A DNA stretch of 64,000 bases from Granulicella mallensis MP5ACTX8 (GTDB lineage Bacteria; Acidobacteriota; Terriglobia; Terriglobales; Acidobacteriaceae): assembly GCF_000178955.2 (NCBI RefSeq), contig NC_016631.1:1550001-1614000 (forward strand), in the 5' to 3' direction. The translations under genes were made by a program, and so were the position numbers. The notes beneath the pieces were generated by a model. That model made no database searches. It was not told the DNA's origin and saw nothing but the letters and a program-made list of their open reading frames with translations. Of this stretch, positions 1 through 8,942 are shown in pieces; within the stretch, counting starts at the first letter, position 1; each line of letters opens with the position of its first letter.

Positions 1-1
1 G

Positions 2-1093
<1,092 letters not shown>

Positions 1094-1101
1094 GTTGCGG
1101 A

Positions 1102-2163
1102 ATGTCTGGTGAAGCTATGTTGATCGACGGAATTCATATCCCTCTGACGGTGCCGTTCTATCGCGATGGCAACAGCTATCTGCGCAAGCTGGAGCACAAC
1201 GTTGGCCGCTACTCGCTGACGCCTGCTGCTGGTCTGGTAGCTCTTGGACCGGGCAGCGAGGGGAGTACGCTCTCTGACGTTGAGACGGACGAGGTGCTGC
1301 AGGCTGTCGGCCAATCGGCGGCGCGCGAGAAGGTGTTGATCGCAGGGATCGCAAAGGACAGCGTGCGCCGTGCGGTGGCGATGGCGGAGAGCGCGGAACG
1401 TGCGAGCTTCGATTCGGTGCTGCTCGCGGCTCCGCACACCTTGCTGCCTGACGCTGAACTGGCGCTCTTCTTCCGCGCCGTTGCGGATGCTTCGCCGCTT
1501 CCGGTGCTGCTCTGGAGCCATGCGACGGCGCCGTCCCGGCAACTGCCGATTACGTTGGTCGCTGAGTTGGCAGAGCATGCCAATATCGTTGGACTGTATG
1601 ATGCGGACCTGTCCGTTGAACGCTATGGTTTGATTGCTACAGCCACGGCTTCAGTGCGCCGGGATGTAACCGTGACTACGATCTTTGCGCCGGTGACGCG
1701 CCGGATGGTTGTGCCTGAGAGTGGTGAGGGGCCTGCGACATTCGTGTCCGCCGAATCGCTGGGTGGTGGCGCAGCCCTGGCCGTTGCCACGCCGAAGGCG
1801 ACGATCAAGACACGCACGAAGACAGTTGGATTCCAGGTGATGGCTGCTGGAGATGCCAGTGAACTGTTGCCTCTGCTGGAGGCAGGTGTTCCGGGAGCGT
1901 TGCCGCGGCTGGCTGCGTGTTCTCCGCAGGCTTGCCATGAGGTCTTTGCGGCCTTCAAGGATGGCGATCCCGCGTTGTCCGCCGAGAAGGCGAAGCGGCT
2001 TCGCATGGCGGATGAGGTGATGCGGAAGCTTGGTGTCGCCGGGATCAAGTATGGTTGCGATCTGAACGGTTATTTCGGGGGATCGCCCCGGTTGCCGCGT
2101 CTGCCGTTGAATATTGAGCAGCGTGAGCTAGTGGAAGTGGCGTTGCGCGAGCTGCGGAACTAA
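1102..2163 (+). CDS. DapA/HOGA-fold protein lacking the Schiff-base lysine
   Basis: The protein (353 residues) follows the dihydrodipicolinate synthase / N-acetylneuraminate lyase fold from end to end. It has an N-terminal IPLTVPF strand, GLVALGPGSEG where the family has GTTGE, and a C-terminal GIKYGCDLNGYFGG segment typical of family members. The catalytic positions are lost. NIVGLYDADL places Tyr166 where the Schiff-base lysine (GIK-E/D) should be, Trp138 replaces the YNVP tyrosine, and the usual YYN segment is APHTLLP. A 40-residue insertion lies at about 195-240. It is unlikely to work as a class I aldolase; a changed chemistry, binding or regulatory role is inference. A second ATG at 1117 is an equally good start. 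It sits 8 bases after carB. Confidence 0.8.
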   Translation: MSGEAMLIDGIHIPLTVPFYRDGNSYLRKLEHNVGRYSLTPAAGLVALGPGSEGSTLSDVETDEVLQAVGQSAAREKVLIAGIAKDSVRRAVAMAESAERASFDSVLLAAPHTLLPDAELALFFRAVADASPLPVLLWSHATAPSRQLPITLVAELAEHANIVGLYDADLSVERYGLIATATASVRRDVTVTTIFAPVTRRMVVPESGEGPATFVSAESLGGGAALAVATPKATIKTRTKTVGFQVMAAGDASELLPLLEAGVPGALPRLAACSPQACHEVFAAFKDGDPALSAEKAKRLRMADEVMRKLGVAGIKYGCDLNGYFGGSPRLPRLPLNIEQRELVEVALRELRN

Positions 2164-2200
2164 CAGCCAGTTCATCGGTGATTTGAAGTTCTGCGGTGGG

Positions 2201-2251
2201 GCTGGTTTGCGTTCAGCTACGAGCTGCGAGGTTGCGAGCTACGAGTTGAAA
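2201..2251 (+). repeat. R3 repeat, left copy of a perfect 51-bp direct repeat
   Basis: A 51-base sequence starting GCTGGTTTGCGTTCAGCTAC and ending GAGCTACGAGTTGAAA. It is identical base for base to 2990-3040. It is built from repeated words (GCTACGAG, GCTGCGAG, TTGCGAG). It lies between the DapA-like gene and the PaiB-like gene; other members of this word family occur at 21.1, 29.6, 51.4 and 62.9 kb. Confidence 0.9.
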
Positions 2252-2280
2252 GGGTTCTCGTGCTGCGCGTAGGAGGGGCC

Positions 2281-2910
2281 GTGTACATTCCGAAGGTGAA
2301 TGAAGAAAAACGGATTCCGGTTATCCATGCGTTGATTCAGGCTCATCCGCTCGCGTCCCTGGTAACGATGAGTTCCTCCGGTCTTTTTGCTTCGCACATT
2401 CCGATGGTGCTTGAGGCAGATGGTTCGGAGTTTGGTGTGTTGAAGGGGCATATCTCTCGCGCCAATACGCAGTGGCGCGATCTGACGCCGGACGTCGATG
2501 CCCTGGCCATCTTTGCAGGGCCGCAACATTACATCTCGGCTTCCTGGTATCCGGGCAAGCACGAGCATGGCAAAGAAGTGCCTACGTGGAACTATGCCGT
2601 CGTTCATGCCTACGGTCCGCTGAGGGTGATTCATGAAGCCGATTGGCTGTTGAAGCACCTGGAGGGGTTGACCGATATTCATGAGGCGTCGTCGGCCGTT
2701 CCATGGAAGGTCAGCGATGCGCCGGAGACGTTTATTCAGGCCTTGTTGAATGGGATCGTTGGATTTGAACTGCCGATCCGGCGGCTTGAGGGCAAGTGGA
2801 AGGTGAGCCAGAACCGCAATGAGCGCGACCGCTGCGCCGTGGTTGAAGGTCTCGATGCGCTCAACACTCCTGAGAGCCTGGCGATGAAGTCGCTTGTCGA
2901 AAAGATTTAG
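2281..2910 (+). CDS. PaiB-type FMN-binding protein (putative negative regulator)
   Basis: About 209 residues across the PaiB / FMN-binding split-barrel family: MYIPKVNEEKRIPVIHALI at the N-terminus, the HISRANTQW segment, and the family hallmark HYISASWYPGKHEHGKEVPT-WNY at about residues 80-103, ending QNRNERDR. In Bacillus the family member was described as a negative regulator of sporulation and degradative enzymes; no such role can be assumed here. I chose GTG at 2281 because AGGAGGGG lies directly upstream (2271-2278); the upstream codons from 2260 lack an SD and do not match the family. The gene stands alone, flanked by two identical 51-bp repeats. Confidence 0.88.
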   Translation: MYIPKVNEEKRIPVIHALIQAHPLASLVTMSSSGLFASHIPMVLEADGSEFGVLKGHISRANTQWRDLTPDVDALAIFAGPQHYISASWYPGKHEHGKEVPTWNYAVVHAYGPLRVIHEADWLLKHLEGLTDIHEASSAVPWKVSDAPETFIQALLNGIVGFELPIRRLEGKWKVSQNRNERDRCAVVEGLDALNTPESLAMKSLVEKI

Positions 2911-2989
2911 TTTTACCGTGGGCGTACTGTTTCTTGCAGTCAGTCTTGCTGGTGAAGTGCGGGTAAGGGCATCCGGAATTTTGTGGTGG

Positions 2990-3040
2990 GCTGGTTTGCG
3001 TTCAGCTACGAGCTGCGAGGTTGCGAGCTACGAGTTGAAA
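2990..3040 (+). repeat. R3 repeat, right copy of a perfect 51-bp direct repeat
   Basis: Identical to 2201-2251 over all 51 bases and in the same orientation, 789 bases downstream. The flanks differ after one or two bases on each side. It lies 80 bases after the PaiB-like stop and 80 bases before the TIGR03435 gene. Confidence 0.9.
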
Positions 3041-3119
3041 CGGTTTTCTTTTGCCATATTGCTGAAGCGCAGTGTAACTTGTGCAGGTACACACCAGGAT
3101 TCAAAAGAGGGATTCCAGC

Positions 3120-4247
3120 ATGAGAGTGATTGCGCTTCGACTTGTCGCGGTTTTGCTGTTTGCAATTGGGGTGCTTCAGTCACAGGCCCAAGATCTCTCA
3201 GGAAACTGGCAGGGTACTCTGCAGGCGGGTAACGGTCTGCGGATTCTCCTGAAGATATCCAAGGCGGACACTGCTGGATGGAAGGGTGTGATGTACAGCA
3301 TCGATCAGGGTAGTACCCCTATCAGCATCACCTCCATAACAGTAGACAAGCCGAGCTTTGGTTTTACCGTCAAGCCTCTGGATCTGACTTACGCCGGAAC
3401 GCTGAATCCCGATGGGACCTCGATCGAGGGTAACTCGACGCAAAACGGCACGCCGCATGTGCTCAACCTCACCCACGTCACTCCGGAAAATACCTGGGCC
3501 ATTCCCGAGCCACCGAAGTCTATGCCGACGGATGCGAAGCCCAAGTTTGATGTGGTTACAGTGAAGCCGAGCGACCCAAACAAGCCCGGGAAGCTATTTA
3601 CGATTCGCGGGCGGCAGGTCTTAACGATCAATACCACGGTCAACGATCTCATTACCTTCGGTTATTCTCTGCAGACAAAAGAGATCTTGAACGCTCCTTC
3701 ATGGATGGACGAAAAGTACGACGTTGACGGCGTGCCGGACGTAGAAGGCCAGCCGAATATTCAGCAGATGCGATTGCTGATACAGGATGCTCTGGTGGCG
3801 CGGTTTGGACTGAAGTTCCATACCGAGCAGCGGGAGATGACGGCCTATGCTTTGACCGTGGCCAAGGGCGGACCGAAGCTCACTCTGACTTCCGATCGGC
3901 CAAACTCGCCGGGAAATTTCATCTTCGGCGGCCTGGGCAAACTAAGAGTGACCAATTCCACCATGAAAGACTTCTGCCACGGCATGCAGGAGGCGGTGAT
4001 GGACAAGCCGGTAGTGGATCAGACTGGATTGACCGAGCGGTATGACTTCAACCTGAACTGGACGCCTGACCAATCTCAGTTTGCGTCGTTCGGCGCGCAT
4101 ATCCCTCTACCGAATCCCGATGATCCGAACGCCTTGCCCAGCCTCTTTACCGCGTTGCAGGAACAGGTGGGGCTGAAGATGGATGTGACGAAGGCGAAGG
4201 TTGATGTGATGGTGGTCGATCACATCGAAAAGCCTTCCGGGAACTGA
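3120..4247 (+). CDS. TIGR03435-family secreted protein
   Basis: 375 residues. The N-terminus is a signal peptide (hydrophobic stretch about 5-19, cleavage near QSQAQ) and the first about 120 residues form a beta-rich region (LSGNWQGTLQAGNG onward). From PKFDVVTVKPSDP (about residue 140) it matches the TIGR03435 'soil Acidobacteria' family, with PSWMDEKYDVDGVP, LVARFGLKFH, YALTVAKGGPKL and the closing VVDQTGLTERYDFNLNWTPD. The family is found in many paralogous copies in Acidobacteriota; its function is unknown and an extracytoplasmic location is inferred. The ATG at 3120 begins the signal peptide; in-frame codons upstream give a charged leader that would spoil it. Confidence 0.9.
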   Translation: MRVIALRLVAVLLFAIGVLQSQAQDLSGNWQGTLQAGNGLRILLKISKADTAGWKGVMYSIDQGSTPISITSITVDKPSFGFTVKPLDLTYAGTLNPDGTSIEGNSTQNGTPHVLNLTHVTPENTWAIPEPPKSMPTDAKPKFDVVTVKPSDPNKPGKLFTIRGRQVLTINTTVNDLITFGYSLQTKEILNAPSWMDEKYDVDGVPDVEGQPNIQQMRLLIQDALVARFGLKFHTEQREMTAYALTVAKGGPKLTLTSDRPNSPGNFIFGGLGKLRVTNSTMKDFCHGMQEAVMDKPVVDQTGLTERYDFNLNWTPDQSQFASFGAHIPLPNPDDPNALPSLFTALQEQVGLKMDVTKAKVDVMVVDHIEKPSGN

Positions 4248-4281
4248 CGCGCTCTTAGCCGCTACTGTAACTCGGTAGGGA

Positions 4282-4311
4282 GTAGTGTGCTACATTGTGA
4301 TAGCATACTAC
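4282..4311 (+). promoter_or_regulatory. Inverted repeat, candidate PadR operator
   Basis: GTAGTGTGCTA and TAGCATACTAC face each other across 8 bases (CATTGTGA) with one mismatch, ending 7 bases before the PadR ATG. PadR regulators commonly repress their own promoter from such dyads, so autoregulation is the simplest reading. No Shine-Dalgarno is present between the dyad and the ATG. Confidence 0.65.
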
Positions 4312-4318
4312 ATAGTTC

Positions 4319-4624
4319 ATGAGTACCCCTCGTCTCTCCCATAGCGCGGCTCTCATCCTCAAGACACTCAGCCTCGGCTACTGCTTCGGCTTCGATGTCA
4401 TGGAGGTCACCGGTCTGCCCAGCGGTACCGTGTATCCGGCACTCCGCCGTCTTGAGCGCGACGAGCTTGTTACCTCCAAGTGGGAAGCAGAAGAAGAAGC
4501 CGCGACCAACCAGCGTCCGGCCCGCCGTTACTATGAGGTCACGCGCGAAGGCAAAGCAGCCGCGCTCGCTGCCACTGAGCGATATCCACTCCTCGCCCGC
4601 CTTGTTTCGGAGAAGCACTCATGA
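4319..4624 (+). CDS. PadR-family transcriptional regulator
   Basis: 101 residues forming the single winged-helix domain of PadR proteins: LSHSAALILKTLSLG, GFDVMEVTGLPSGTVYPALRRLERDELV (recognition helix and wing) and RRYYEVTREGKAAAL. It lacks the long C-terminal dimerisation domain of the PadR-s1 type, like the short PadR proteins of Acidobacteriota. An inverted repeat lies just upstream (4282-4311). The stop overlaps the next gene by four bases (ATGA), so regulator and membrane protein are translationally coupled. The ligand cannot be seen from the sequence. Confidence 0.92.
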   Translation: MSTPRLSHSAALILKTLSLGYCFGFDVMEVTGLPSGTVYPALRRLERDELVTSKWEAEEEAATNQRPARRYYEVTREGKAAALAATERYPLLARLVSEKHS

Positions 4625-5478
4625 GCCACTCCCTCCCCTCGCCTCTGCCGCTCTTCGATCGAATCCTCCTGCGCATCCTGGGGAAGGCCGTTCCTGCTGC
4701 CGAACGCGAAGAGTGGTTCCACACCTGGCAAGCTGAGCTTTGGCATATTCACCATCGGACTCGTAGCCGTCGTTCCCAGGCCCTGAGTGTCATGGTCGAT
4801 CTCTCGATTGGTCTCATGCGTGATGCTCTCTGGCTCCGCACCGATAGCTGGAGACGCGCCCTAAGCGGTACAGCCACTCTTTGCCTCTCCTTGCTCTTCG
4901 CTCTTTGCCTGCTTTCCGCGCTGGCCTCCCTGGCGCTTAGCGGAGGTTGGCATGCGCTCAGCCTCAATCTAAGCAACCCCTCCAGGCGTTTCCTTATCGA
5001 AACGCCTCTTGTAGCCTTTGTCACGTTTGCTACGGCCTCACGCAGACATGTCAAACCCAGTGCAACCGGAAAAACAATGTACTGGATCAAGCGGCAGCTC
5101 TTCTTCGCTGCAAAGGCAACGCTTGTTCTGGCGCTCTCCTTTCTGTTGAGCACGGATATTTGCCAGCCCCTTCACGCTCCTCTGCCTATTACGGCAGACC
5201 TGGCTCAAGTGCTCATTTCCGCCTGCATCTCGCTGGTTGGCCTGCGCTGGGCCTTCCACGATCAGGGGCAGCGTTGCAACCAGTGTCTCCGCGTGCTTTC
5301 CACACCTGCGCGCGTAGGCCGTCCCTCGCATAATCTTCTTGAGTGGAACGGCAACGAGCTGGTCTGCCGGCAAGGCCATGGCATGCTCAGCATTCCAGAG
5401 ATGGAGACGAGCTGGTGTCGGTCGAGCGAATGGATCACGCAAAATCCCGGGTGGGATCGGGTCGCAGGCGTTAGCTAG
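4621..5478 (+). CDS. Membrane protein coupled to PadR regulator
   Basis: 285 residues, function not recognised. The N-terminal about 80 residues are soluble and amphipathic (PAAEREEWFHTWQAELWHIH), followed by hydrophobic segments near 83-108, 128-142, 160-178 and 190-212. The C-terminal tail has a possible zinc-binding pattern: C-x2-C (CNQC) and, about 30 residues later, CRQGHG. The ATG overlaps the PadR stop, so it is very likely the main target or partner of that regulator. Small PadR plus membrane protein pairs occur repeatedly in Acidobacteriota; here the pair is not followed by an ABC transporter. Confidence 0.75.
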   Translation: MSHSLPSPLPLFDRILLRILGKAVPAAEREEWFHTWQAELWHIHHRTRSRRSQALSVMVDLSIGLMRDALWLRTDSWRRALSGTATLCLSLLFALCLLSALASLALSGGWHALSLNLSNPSRRFLIETPLVAFVTFATASRRHVKPSATGKTMYWIKRQLFFAAKATLVLALSFLLSTDICQPLHAPLPITADLAQVLISACISLVGLRWAFHDQGQRCNQCLRVLSTPARVGRPSHNLLEWNGNELVCRQGHGMLSIPEMETSWCRSSEWITQNPGWDRVAGVS

Positions 5479-5482
5479 AGCT

Positions 5483-5530
5483 TTGGCAGAAGCAGATTCG
5501 CTGCGGGAATGACAACAAGAAAAGCAAAAG
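5483..5530. repeat. R2 repeat copy
   Basis: GCAGATTCGCTGCGGGAATG followed by ACAACAAGAAAAGCAAAAG. It matches the R2 consensus also found at 38.6, 40.3-40.5, 48.6, 55.3-55.5, 58.7 and 60.9 kb. It ends directly at the foot of the terminator hairpin. Confidence 0.7.
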
Positions 5531-5533
5531 AAA

Positions 5534-5588
5534 AGGCTGAAGGCCAGATCTATTCGTGAATACCACAATAGGTCTAAGCTTCAGCCCT
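5534..5588. terminator. Bidirectional terminator between convergent genes
   Basis: A long imperfect hairpin: AGGCTGAAGGCCAGATCTAT at 5534-5553 pairs with ATAGGTCTAAGCTTCAGCCC near 5568-5587, with a loop of about 14 bases. An A-rich run precedes it and a T-rich run (CTCTTCTTGTATT) follows, so it can stop transcription from both the PadR/membrane unit and the tol operon. Confidence 0.75.
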
Positions 5589-5608
5589 CTTCTTGTATTG
5601 CGCTGTTT

Positions 5609-6577
5609 TTACCGGCGCGGTGTAATCGGCACGCCCATGCCGTTGAGTTTGCTGCGGGCCTGGGAGGCCTCCGGAGACTGGGGGAAGCGCTGGATCAGCG
5701 AACGCAGTTCGCGGATACCGGCGTCGTTTTGCTTCATGGCGAGCAGGGCCTCACCCTTGTGTAGGTGGGCCGCCGGAATCTTGGCGTTGTCCGGGTAGCG
5801 TTCGAGCAGGTGGTCGTAGCTCTTGACTGCCGCTGTCGGCTTCTGGGTCTTGCTGTTGATCTCGCCGATGTAGAAGTAGGCGTTGCCCGCAAGATTGTCA
5901 TCCGGATAGGCCTTGATGAGATCGTCGAACTCGGACGAGGCGAGAGCGTACTTGGCTCCCATGTAGTCGCTGTAGGCGGTGCGATACATGTCGGCTACTG
6001 GAGGAGCATCAGAGGCTGAGGGCTTGGCGTCGGGTCTTGTGATCGGTGCGGCGGGCTGATCGGCGGGGCCGCCGTTGTCGCTCGGTGCTGTGGGGGGGAG
6101 GACGTTGGAAGGCTGGGTCTGGGGCTGGGCTGCTGCCGGTGCGCCGGTTCCCTGGGGCAGGTTGCCCAGGATGGCGTTCGCCGACTGCTGCTGGTTCTGA
6201 ATGTCGCTCAGCGTCTTTTCCATGCGCGCCATGCGGGCCTTCAGCTCGTCGAGCGTGTCGTTGAGAGATTGAACCTGGCCGGAGAGCTGATCGGACTTTG
6301 CGCCCGCTGCCTCCTGCTGGTTTTGCAGGCGCAGCTCCATTCCGTTGACGGCTACAGACATCTTGTTCACGGCGTCGGCGGTCTGCTGGACGAGATCTTT
6401 CATGACGCCCATGCGTTCGTCGTTGGATTGCTGCAGCCGCGCGACGGCGTCCTGCAACTGTTGAATCTGCGTCTGCAACTGGATCATGTCCTTGCTCACA
6501 GCGTGGGCGGGCAGACTCGAAAGCCCTGCAAAGAGCAGGGCTACAGCAGCGAAGCGTACAGGACGTGAATGGAACAT
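5609..6577 (-). CDS. cpoB: Cell division coordinator CpoB (YbgF), Tol-Pal system
   Basis: 322 residues. It has a signal peptide (1-26, ending LPAHA), a coiled coil at about 28-115 rich in Q and L (QLQTQIQQLQDAVARLQQ), a Pro/Ala/Gln linker at about 125-190, and three TPR units at about 195-315 (AYSDYMGAKYALASSEFDDL, NAYFYIGEI, HLHKGEALLAM). In E. coli CpoB is periplasmic, binds TolA and links Tol-driven outer-membrane constriction to septal peptidoglycan synthesis. It is the last gene of the tol operon, 92 bases after pal, with a hairpin in the gap. A GAGGAG sequence lies upstream of the ATG. Confidence 0.92.
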   Translation of the reverse strand: MFHSRPVRFAAVALLFAGLSSLPAHAVSKDMIQLQTQIQQLQDAVARLQQSNDERMGVMKDLVQQTADAVNKMSVAVNGMELRLQNQQEAAGAKSDQLSGQVQSLNDTLDELKARMARMEKTLSDIQNQQQSANAILGNLPQGTGAPAAAQPQTQPSNVLPPTAPSDNGGPADQPAAPITRPDAKPSASDAPPVADMYRTAYSDYMGAKYALASSEFDDLIKAYPDDNLAGNAYFYIGEINSKTQKPTAAVKSYDHLLERYPDNAKIPAAHLHKGEALLAMKQNDAGIRELRSLIQRFPQSPEASQARSKLNGMGVPITPRR

Positions 6578-6619
6578 GGGTGCAATCTCCTCAGGCTGAG
6601 ATGGTCGGGGAACGGCAAA

Positions 6620-6656
6620 CGCCGCGCAGGAGGATGAAGCAAGATCCTGCGCGGCG
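6620..6656 (-). other. Intercistronic hairpin between pal and cpoB
   Basis: CGCCGCGCAGGA and TCCTGCGCGGCG form a perfect 12-bp GC-rich stem around a 13-base loop. It lies just after the pal stop and before cpoB. No T-run follows in the direction of transcription, so it may be an RNA-stability or processing element or a weak attenuator rather than a full terminator. Confidence 0.6.
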
Positions 6657-6669
6657 TCTGTCCCGATCG

Positions 6670-7440
6670 TTACTTGTCGAGCGTGAACTGGGCGCGGCGG
6701 TTCTGCTGCCAGCAGCTCTCGTTCTCTTCGGTGCAGAACTGCTTCTCTTTACCGTAGCTTACGACACGCAGGCGGTTGGCCGAGACACCCGCGCTGACCA
6801 GTGCTGTCTTTGCGGCGTTGGCGCGGTTTTCGCCGAGCGTGATGTTGTACTCGGCCGAGCCGCGGTCATCGCAGTAGCCGCCGATCAGAACCTTGATCGC
6901 AGGATGTGCGTTGAGGTAGCTGGCGGCGTGCATCACCGAGGACTGGGCGTCAGGGCGCAGATCGAAGCTGTCGTAGTCATAGAACAGATCCTGCACGTTC
7001 TGGTGGAAGGCGGCCTCAGAACCCATGTCGCCGTCGGTGTTGTTATCGGCTCCCATGCTGGGGACGACAGGAACACGCACGGTGACTCGCACATTTGCTT
7101 CGGTCACGCCGCCGTCACCCTTGGCGATCAGGTGGAAGTTGGTCGAGTTCGAAGGCGAGACGGTCTGGGTGCCGTTGATGGGCAACTGTCCAATGCCGTC
7201 GATGGTGACGCTGGTGGCGTTGGTGGTGCGCCAGTTCAATACGACGGACTGGCCGAGATCGATGGACGGCGGATCTGCGGTGAGCGAAGCGGTTGGCGCG
7301 GGACCTCCCGAGTTGTCAGGAGCGCCTGCGTTCGCGGGAATGGCGGACGCGTGATCGTGGTGGCAGCCTGTGATGGTGAGGAGCGCGAACGTGGCACCTA
7401 GCAGCGTCGCTTTCCAGGTATTTGATTGGCTTGAGATCAT
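6670..7440 (-). CDS. pal: Peptidoglycan-associated lipoprotein Pal
   Basis: 256 residues. An N-terminal lipoprotein signal has the lipobox LTITGC with Cys26. Residues about 45-125 form an Ig-like/bacterial beta-sandwich domain (PPSIDLGQSVVLNWRTTNAT), an addition to the usual Pal layout. The C-terminal OmpA domain (about 150-256) has FDYDSFDLRPDAQ, GGYCDDRGSAEYNITLGENR with the Asp and Arg that bind diaminopimelate, and NRRAQFTL at the end. Pal anchors the outer membrane to peptidoglycan and is recycled by TolB. The ATG at 7440 has AAAGAGGAC upstream; an in-frame ATG further out (7485) would bury the signal. Confidence 0.93.
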   Translation of the reverse strand: MISSQSNTWKATLLGATFALLTITGCHHDHASAIPANAGAPDNSGGPAPTASLTADPPSIDLGQSVVLNWRTTNATSVTIDGIGQLPINGTQTVSPSNSTNFHLIAKGDGGVTEANVRVTVRVPVVPSMGADNNTDGDMGSEAAFHQNVQDLFYDYDSFDLRPDAQSSVMHAASYLNAHPAIKVLIGGYCDDRGSAEYNITLGENRANAAKTALVSAGVSANRLRVVSYGKEKQFCTEENESCWQQNRRAQFTLDK

Positions 7441-7541
7441 GGTCGTCCTCTTTCTTGGTAAATCTTCTGTAATCTTATACTTCACTATCTGGATACTGCT
7501 GATTTCGCAGCTAATATCGTATCACGATGTTCTTGTGGCGC

Positions 7542-8891
7542 TTACTTCCAGCTCCAGTTCGGCATGTCCGAGCCGGCGCCTGTCAGGGCCTGCTTCTGTG
7601 TGCCATCGGCCAGCATGGACATGATGCGTGTGTGAGCACCGTTGCCATTCGCGAAGACGATGTGGCGGCCATCCGGCGACCAGGAAGGGAAGTCGCAGGG
7701 GCCGATGTCATGCGTGAGCTGGATCCACTTCTTGGAGGCGATCTCCATGACGTAGATGTCTTGTCCGCCGGGAGCGCCGGGGCCGTACTTGCGATCCCAG
7801 GCGAAGGTGAGGAACTGTCCGTTGGGAGACCACGAGGGCGAGGTGGCATAGCCGCCGTCGGTGAGGCGCTGCACACCGGAGCCGTCCGCATCCATGATGT
7901 AGAGCTGCGGCAGGTGGGTGCGTCCGCTGATCCAGGCAATCTGGCCGCCGGTCTTGGGATTCCAGGTGGGGGAGACGTCCGGGCCGATGAAGCTGGTGAT
8001 CTTGTGCGCGACGCGGCCTTCGGGGTCGGAGATCCAGATCTCAGGATCTCCGGTGCGTGAGGAGGAGAAGGCGAGTTGCTGACCGCTCGGTGCCCAGGCC
8101 GGAGAGACGTTCGTTCCGCCCGCGGAGGTGAAGTTCACGAGGCGGCCAAGCAGCAGGGAGTACATCTTGATCTGGAAGCCGTCTTTGCCCAGGGAGCTGA
8201 AGGCCACGCGGGAGTTGTCCGGAGAGACGCGCGGAGAGATCGAGATGGCGCCCAGATGGGTGATCTCGTGCTGGTTGGCGCCGTCGTAGTCCATCTCCCA
8301 GATCTCTTTGCCGGTGCCTGTGCGCTTGGAGTAGTAGATCTTCGTCTCGGCGATGCCGGAGACGCCACCGCCGAGGCGGGCGATGATCTCGTCGGCAAAG
8401 CGGTGGGCGATCTGGCGCGCGCTGTCGTCGCTGGCGGCTTCGTTGTACTGCTTGGCGAAGACCTGCGGATACTGCGCATTCTTGGCGTCGTCGAGGAAGC
8501 CGTTGACGACGAGGCGATCGTTGGCTACGCCGACGTTGCCGAAGGCGATCATCGCCGCGCTGGCCGGAGCTGCCGACCACTGCGCGAGGCTGATCTCGGC
8601 CTGGGTGCCCGGGGTGCTCTGCGGGATCATGTCCTTGGAGACCATGTCGAAGAGGCCGGCGGCGGTGAGGTCGGCGAAGAGCGTGGTGTCGAAGGTGTGT
8701 TTGTAGGCGGCGGGATCGCCGGCCTGAGGCTTGAAGTTGGCAACGGCGATACGAATACGGGTGGCGCCGCCGCTGGTCTCCAGGTGAAACCAGTCCTGGG
8801 CGTGCATCGAGGGTACTGCGATCGACGCAAACAGGACGGCAAAGAGGCTAACGTTCTTCCCTGCACGGATGGATTTCATTGTCCCTATCAT
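7542..8891 (-). CDS. tolB: Tol-Pal system beta-propeller protein TolB
   Basis: 449 residues. It has a signal peptide (MKSIRAGKNVSLFAVLFASI, ending SMHAQ), a TolB N-terminal alpha/beta domain to about residue 185, and a six-bladed propeller with recurring PD40 blades (ISPRVSPDNSRVAFSS, VSPAWAPSGQQLAFSS, DVSPTWNPKTGGQIAWIS, SPSWSPNGQFLTFAW, FPSWSPDGRHIVFAN). TolB is periplasmic, binds Pal through the propeller and is pulled off by TolA. An ATG four codons in (8879) with AGGG nearby is an alternative start. It lies between the TonB/TolA-like gene and pal. Confidence 0.95.
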   Translation of the reverse strand: MIGTMKSIRAGKNVSLFAVLFASIAVPSMHAQDWFHLETSGGATRIRIAVANFKPQAGDPAAYKHTFDTTLFADLTAAGLFDMVSKDMIPQSTPGTQAEISLAQWSAAPASAAMIAFGNVGVANDRLVVNGFLDDAKNAQYPQVFAKQYNEAASDDSARQIAHRFADEIIARLGGGVSGIAETKIYYSKRTGTGKEIWEMDYDGANQHEITHLGAISISPRVSPDNSRVAFSSLGKDGFQIKMYSLLLGRLVNFTSAGGTNVSPAWAPSGQQLAFSSSRTGDPEIWISDPEGRVAHKITSFIGPDVSPTWNPKTGGQIAWISGRTHLPQLYIMDADGSGVQRLTDGGYATSPSWSPNGQFLTFAWDRKYGPGAPGGQDIYVMEIASKKWIQLTHDIGPCDFPSWSPDGRHIVFANGNGAHTRIMSMLADGTQKQALTGAGSDMPNWSWK

Positions 8892-8942
8892 TCTTCTGTA
8901 ATGGTAGACGCAGATTGCGTGTGAAGAGTGGTTTGATCACTA

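Noticed and set aside
2201..3040. The 51-bp repeat pair as ends of an insertion sequence or prophage attachment sites
   Set aside because: The interval holds only the PaiB-like gene; no transposase, integrase or tRNA is nearby, so a mobile element cannot be supported.
2894..3232. 112-codon frame between paiB-like and TIGR03435 genes
   Set aside because: It reads through the 51-bp repeat and overlaps the signal peptide of the TIGR03435 protein in another phase.
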